A DNA stretch of 43,139 nucleotides from an uncultured Oscillibacter sp. (lineage in GTDB: Bacteria; Bacillota; Clostridia; Oscillospirales; Oscillospiraceae): positions 1 to 43,139 of the forward strand of contig CAAGJQ010000163.1 of NCBI GenBank assembly GCA_900770295.1, written 5' to 3'. Made by a program: the position numbers and the translations under genes. Below, piece after piece: positions 40,778 to 43,139 of the stretch. The notes under the pieces are model-generated. The model searched no databases, had not been told where the DNA came from, and saw only the letters and a program-made list of their open reading frames with translations. The stretch's first letter is position 1; each line of letters starts with the position of its first letter.

Positions 40778-41737
40778 ATGGAATATGAAATCCTGGAAAA
40801 AGCTGCATCGGGCGCAGACTTATCACGGGCGGACGCGCTGGCGCTGCTGGAAATTGAAACGGGCAGCGCGGCATACTACACGCTGCTGGGCATTGCCAAT
40901 CGTGAGGCCCGTGCCCGCTTTCACGGACGGGGGACGATTTTTGCCCAGATTGGAATCGAGGCTTCCCCCTGCCCGGTAAACTGCGCGTTCTGTTCGCTGG
41001 CCAAGGATGTGTTTTCCGAGGAAAACCGCTTTCTGCTGCCGGTCGGGGCGGCCGAGGGCATGACCTGCGCCCTGGTGGAACAGCGGGTGGACGAGCTGTT
41101 TTTGATGACGACCGCCAACTATGACCAGCAGGCGTTTCTTGACTATGCGGCCAGGATACACGCGCACTTGCCAAAGGGAATGCGTTTTGTGGCAAATGTG
41201 GGCGATTTTGACCGGCCGTATGCCGAAAAGCTGCGGGAAGCCGGTTTTACAGGCGTATATCACATCCGGCGGCTGGGAGAAGGACGGGACACCAAAATCG
41301 AGCCGGCCCGGCGCATCCGGACGATGGATGCCGTGCGGGATGCCGGACTTGAGCTGTACTACTGCGTTGAACCGATCGGGCCGGAGCATACACATGGGGA
41401 GATCGCCGATGAAATTTTCCGCGCGAAAGAATACCCCGTCTCGGTCATGGCGGTCATGAAGCGCGTCTGCGTGCCCGGCACACGGCTGTATGAACGGGGG
41501 GAGATCCCGGCAGCCGAGCTGGCAAAAATCTGCGCGGTCACCGAGCTGTGCGTCAAGCCGTCCCGCGCCATGGGCGTGCATGAGCCGGACGAGCTCTGCC
41601 TGATGGCGGGCGCAAATCAGATTTACGCGGAAGTCAGTGTCAATCCGCGGGATTTGAGCCTGTCCACCGAAAACAGCCGCGGCGCGTCGATTGAAAAAGG
41701 CCGGCACATGCTGGTGAACGCGGGATGGCAGTGGTGA
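40778..41737 (+). CDS. Biotin-synthase-like radical SAM protein
   Basis: The 319-residue protein has the radical SAM motif CPVNCAFC (Cys-x3-Cys-x2-Cys) in a (beta/alpha)8 barrel of the BioB/PylB/ThiH-like group: YTLLGIANREARARFHGRGT is the helical start of this group, and GVYHIRRLGEG and YYCVEPIGPEHTHGEIADEI are conserved barrel segments. A second cluster motif is not evident. Known relatives make biotin, methylornithine or hydroxybenzyl cofactors; none of their pathways is encoded here. GAGGGAG precedes ATG 40778; upstream ATGs (40637, 40751) lack a better site. It ends the plus-strand unit with cobW and the methyltransferase. Confidence 0.85.
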   Translation: MEYEILEKAASGADLSRADALALLEIETGSAAYYTLLGIANREARARFHGRGTIFAQIGIEASPCPVNCAFCSLAKDVFSEENRFLLPVGAAEGMTCALVEQRVDELFLMTTANYDQQAFLDYAARIHAHLPKGMRFVANVGDFDRPYAEKLREAGFTGVYHIRRLGEGRDTKIEPARRIRTMDAVRDAGLELYYCVEPIGPEHTHGEIADEIFRAKEYPVSVMAVMKRVCVPGTRLYERGEIPAAELAKICAVTELCVKPSRAMGVHEPDELCLMAGANQIYAEVSVNPRDLSLSTENSRGASIEKGRHMLVNAGWQW

Positions 41738-41757
41738 CACTGCCTCCGGGGGGACCT

Positions 41758-41786
41758 GCCTGTCTCTCCCCAATGGGGGGACAGGC
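41758..41786. terminator. Bidirectional terminator between radical SAM and PocR-AraC genes
   Basis: GCCTGTCTCTCCCC pairs with GGGGGGACAGGC around loop AAT, with one or two imperfect positions, between converging genes. Confidence 0.65.
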
Positions 41787-41794
41787 CTTACGCT

Positions 41795-42985
41795 TCAGCG
41801 GCTCTTCTGACTGCACTGCTCACGGTATTTGCCGGGTGCCATGCCGGTCTGCTTTTTGAAAATGCGGGTAAAATAGCTCTGGTCATCGAAGCCGACGGCA
41901 CAGGCGATCTCGGAGATGGGCATGTTTGTGCCCCGCAGAAGCGTCTTGCTGCGCTCAATGCGCAGACGGTTGACATACTCGGTGAAGGTGCAGCCAAGCT
42001 CGTCCTTGATGATGCGGCAGAAGTAGGACTTGGACAGATAGACCTGCTCGGCCGCCTGGTCGAGGGAGAGCTTGTCAGTCAGGTGTTCCCGGATGTAGGC
42101 GGTCAGCTTGAAAATGACGTTTTGATGCTTGATATCGTTGAAATCGAAAACGAAACTGATAAACTTTTGGAGAATTGCGCTGATCCAACGGTTGAGCGCC
42201 TCGACGTTGTCAAAGGAATCGGCCTCGCGTTCATAGCGGTAGCACAGGTTGAAAATGTCATTGACATCGGCTCCGCCGTCGATTGCGGCCCGGCTCATCA
42301 AAACGAGCAGCTCACGCACATGGGATTTGATGCGGTCATAGTCATTGCCCGCGAGACTGTAAATATGGGCGAGCAGTTCGCTGAGAAGATCCTGCGCGGC
42401 CTCCTTGTTGCCGGCGCGGATGTGCTCCTGCAGCTGCCGCTCACTTTCGATGGGATAGCTTTTGGACTGATTGTCGGAGGACAGGTCATACATCATTTGC
42501 AGCATGGCGGCCTGACTGCCGGAATCGACGTCCGGGGGAAGAATGTCGAGCGCGATGGAGGAAACCGCTGCGGCGATCAGCTCGCTGAGCGAGCGGGCCT
42601 GGGCGGTGGTCATGCGCGGAATACTGGCCAGAGAGGCGTGATCGCCCGGGAGATCCTCATAAGGGTCGTCATCGTTGTTGGACATGACAATCGGCCCCGT
42701 AATAATACAGTATTCCAGGGCGGAACCTGTGATCATGGGGGGAGTCGCCAGAAAGACCAGACCGCGTGGACAATAATAGATGTATTTTCCGTCCCAGCGC
42801 TCAGCCTCGTAGGCGCCGTACAGATGTGTCGTATAGGCGTTGCAGCAGACTCCGTTCAGCATACAGTCAGTCAGAAACGGAGGCGTGACAAAGGCCTTAT
42901 TGGACAGGTCGAGCAGGGCGGTATGTACGCCGGTCAGGGTAGTAATATGACCGCAGAGATGTTTGCAGCGTTCTGCGAGATCCAT
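41795..42985 (-). CDS. AraC-family regulator with N-terminal PocR sensory domain
   Basis: The 396-residue protein has a PocR-type sensor (about residues 1-145). It opens with LAERCKHLCGHITTLTGVHT; the Cys pair in NGVCCNAY and the YYCPRGLVFLATPPMI segment match the Cys-rich ligand pocket of PocR, the regulator of B12-linked propanediol and cobalamin genes in enterics. A middle helical region (about 180-285) is followed by two HTHs: LDQAAEQVYLSKSYFCRIIK and ISEIACAVGFDDQSYFTRIF. ATG 42985 is the likely start, with AGAGAGG about 13 nt upstream. It probably regulates the methyltransferase units; the ligand is unknown. Confidence 0.9.
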   Translation of the reverse strand: MDLAERCKHLCGHITTLTGVHTALLDLSNKAFVTPPFLTDCMLNGVCCNAYTTHLYGAYEAERWDGKYIYYCPRGLVFLATPPMITGSALEYCIITGPIVMSNNDDDPYEDLPGDHASLASIPRMTTAQARSLSELIAAAVSSIALDILPPDVDSGSQAAMLQMMYDLSSDNQSKSYPIESERQLQEHIRAGNKEAAQDLLSELLAHIYSLAGNDYDRIKSHVRELLVLMSRAAIDGGADVNDIFNLCYRYEREADSFDNVEALNRWISAILQKFISFVFDFNDIKHQNVIFKLTAYIREHLTDKLSLDQAAEQVYLSKSYFCRIIKDELGCTFTEYVNRLRIERSKTLLRGTNMPISEIACAVGFDDQSYFTRIFKKQTGMAPGKYREQCSQKSR

Positions 42986-43033
42986 ATTTGATATGCATCC
43001 TCTCTGGTTAAAATTCTTACAATAATGTCTACT

Positions 43034-43118
43034 GAATAAACCGCTTTGCGGTTTATTCGCGCGGCGGCGGCCGCGCAATTCCATAAAAACGGCTCCTTTG
43101 AGCCGTTTTTATGGAATT
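43034..43118. repeat. Three consecutive hairpins upstream of the PocR-AraC gene
   Basis: In order: GAATAAACCG/CGGTTTATTC with loop CTTTG (43034-43058), GCGCGG/CCGCGC (43059-43076), and a 19-bp perfect stem at 43077-43118 (AATTCCATAAAAACGGCTC and its complement, loop CTTT). The last contains A and T runs and could terminate transcription in both directions. The series resembles the stem-loop inserts after uvrB and era, but the flanking gene lies outside the window. Confidence 0.6.
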
Positions 43119-43139
43119 CAGCCATTGTTACAATGCGTA

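Noticed and set aside
40689..40818. Near-repeat GCTGCATCGGG(T/C)GCAG at about 40694 and 40803
   Set aside because: One copy is a hairpin and the other is coding sequence of the radical SAM gene; a 15-16 base match in GC-rich DNA can be chance.
43034..43118. The triple hairpin at the right edge as a third copy of the uvrB/era insert family
   Set aside because: The hairpin order is similar on the minus strand, but the adjacent gene end is outside the window, so neither tail duplication nor target-derived inverted start can be tested.
1..43139. CRISPR array, insertion sequence with transposase, prophage genes, rRNA
   Set aside because: No spaced direct repeats, transposase, integrase, phage structural gene or rRNA segment was seen on either strand.

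Overview
The window comes from a fairly GC-rich Clostridia-type Firmicute, most likely of the Oscillospiraceae or a neighbouring family. This is inferred from the gene order uvrB..uvrA..era-yqzL-recO-mutS2, strong AGGAGG-type ribosome sites, a single-copy tRNA-Leu with encoded CCA, and the abundance of corrinoid methyltransferase and Opp-type transporter genes. No rRNA or taxonomic marker is present, so this is an inference.

Left part (1 to about 17.5 kb): housekeeping genes. In order: the end of uvrB, an MmcQ/YjbR protein, a small membrane protein, an MBOAT acyltransferase with its AlgX-like partner, an EamA transporter, a YbaK-type deacylase, a divergent XRE regulator and small-protein pair, uvrA, era, yqzL, recO, mutS2, a uridine phosphorylase, a convergent pyridoxal-kinase/MFS operon, and tRNA-Leu(UAG). 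Within this ordinary stretch, the 3' ends of both uvrB and era are followed by a ~150-160 bp multi-stem-loop insert and then a second, nearly identical copy of the same gene end. In both cases the insert begins with an inverted copy of the first 10-12 bases of the duplicated segment. The two inserts share stem-loop order but little sequence. This looks like an unnamed family of small elements.

Junction (17.4-18.3 kb): tRNA-Leu, whose CCA end is part of a 23-bp perfect inverted repeat, then another hairpin of the same style, a truncated nitroreductase remnant, a terminator, and unassigned DNA. Base and codon use shift mildly after this point. It looks like the edge of an accessory region, although no integrase is visible.

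Right part (18.3-43 kb): one catabolic region. A sugar operon (URO-D-like protein, GH38-like alpha-mannosidase, D-lyxose/D-mannose isomerase, PfkB fructokinase) is followed by a complete Opp-family ABC importer, a HAD phosphatase and an AraC regulator. Next comes a corrinoid methyl-transfer set: a URO-D methyltransferase, a corrinoid protein, a RamA-type reductive activator, a second ASKHA (hydantoinase-like) ATPase, a DUF1638 protein, a URO-D methyltransferase fused to a thioredoxin-like domain, a CobW GTPase, a biotin-synthase-like radical SAM protein, and a PocR-AraC regulator. A working model (inference) is uptake of an O-methylated or otherwise methyl-bearing glycoside, release of a mannose/lyxose-type sugar that enters glycolysis through fructose, and transfer of the methyl group to a corrinoid protein. 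No gene for a tetrahydrofolate-side methyltransferase (MtrH/pterin-binding type) is in the window, so the final methyl acceptor is not visible.
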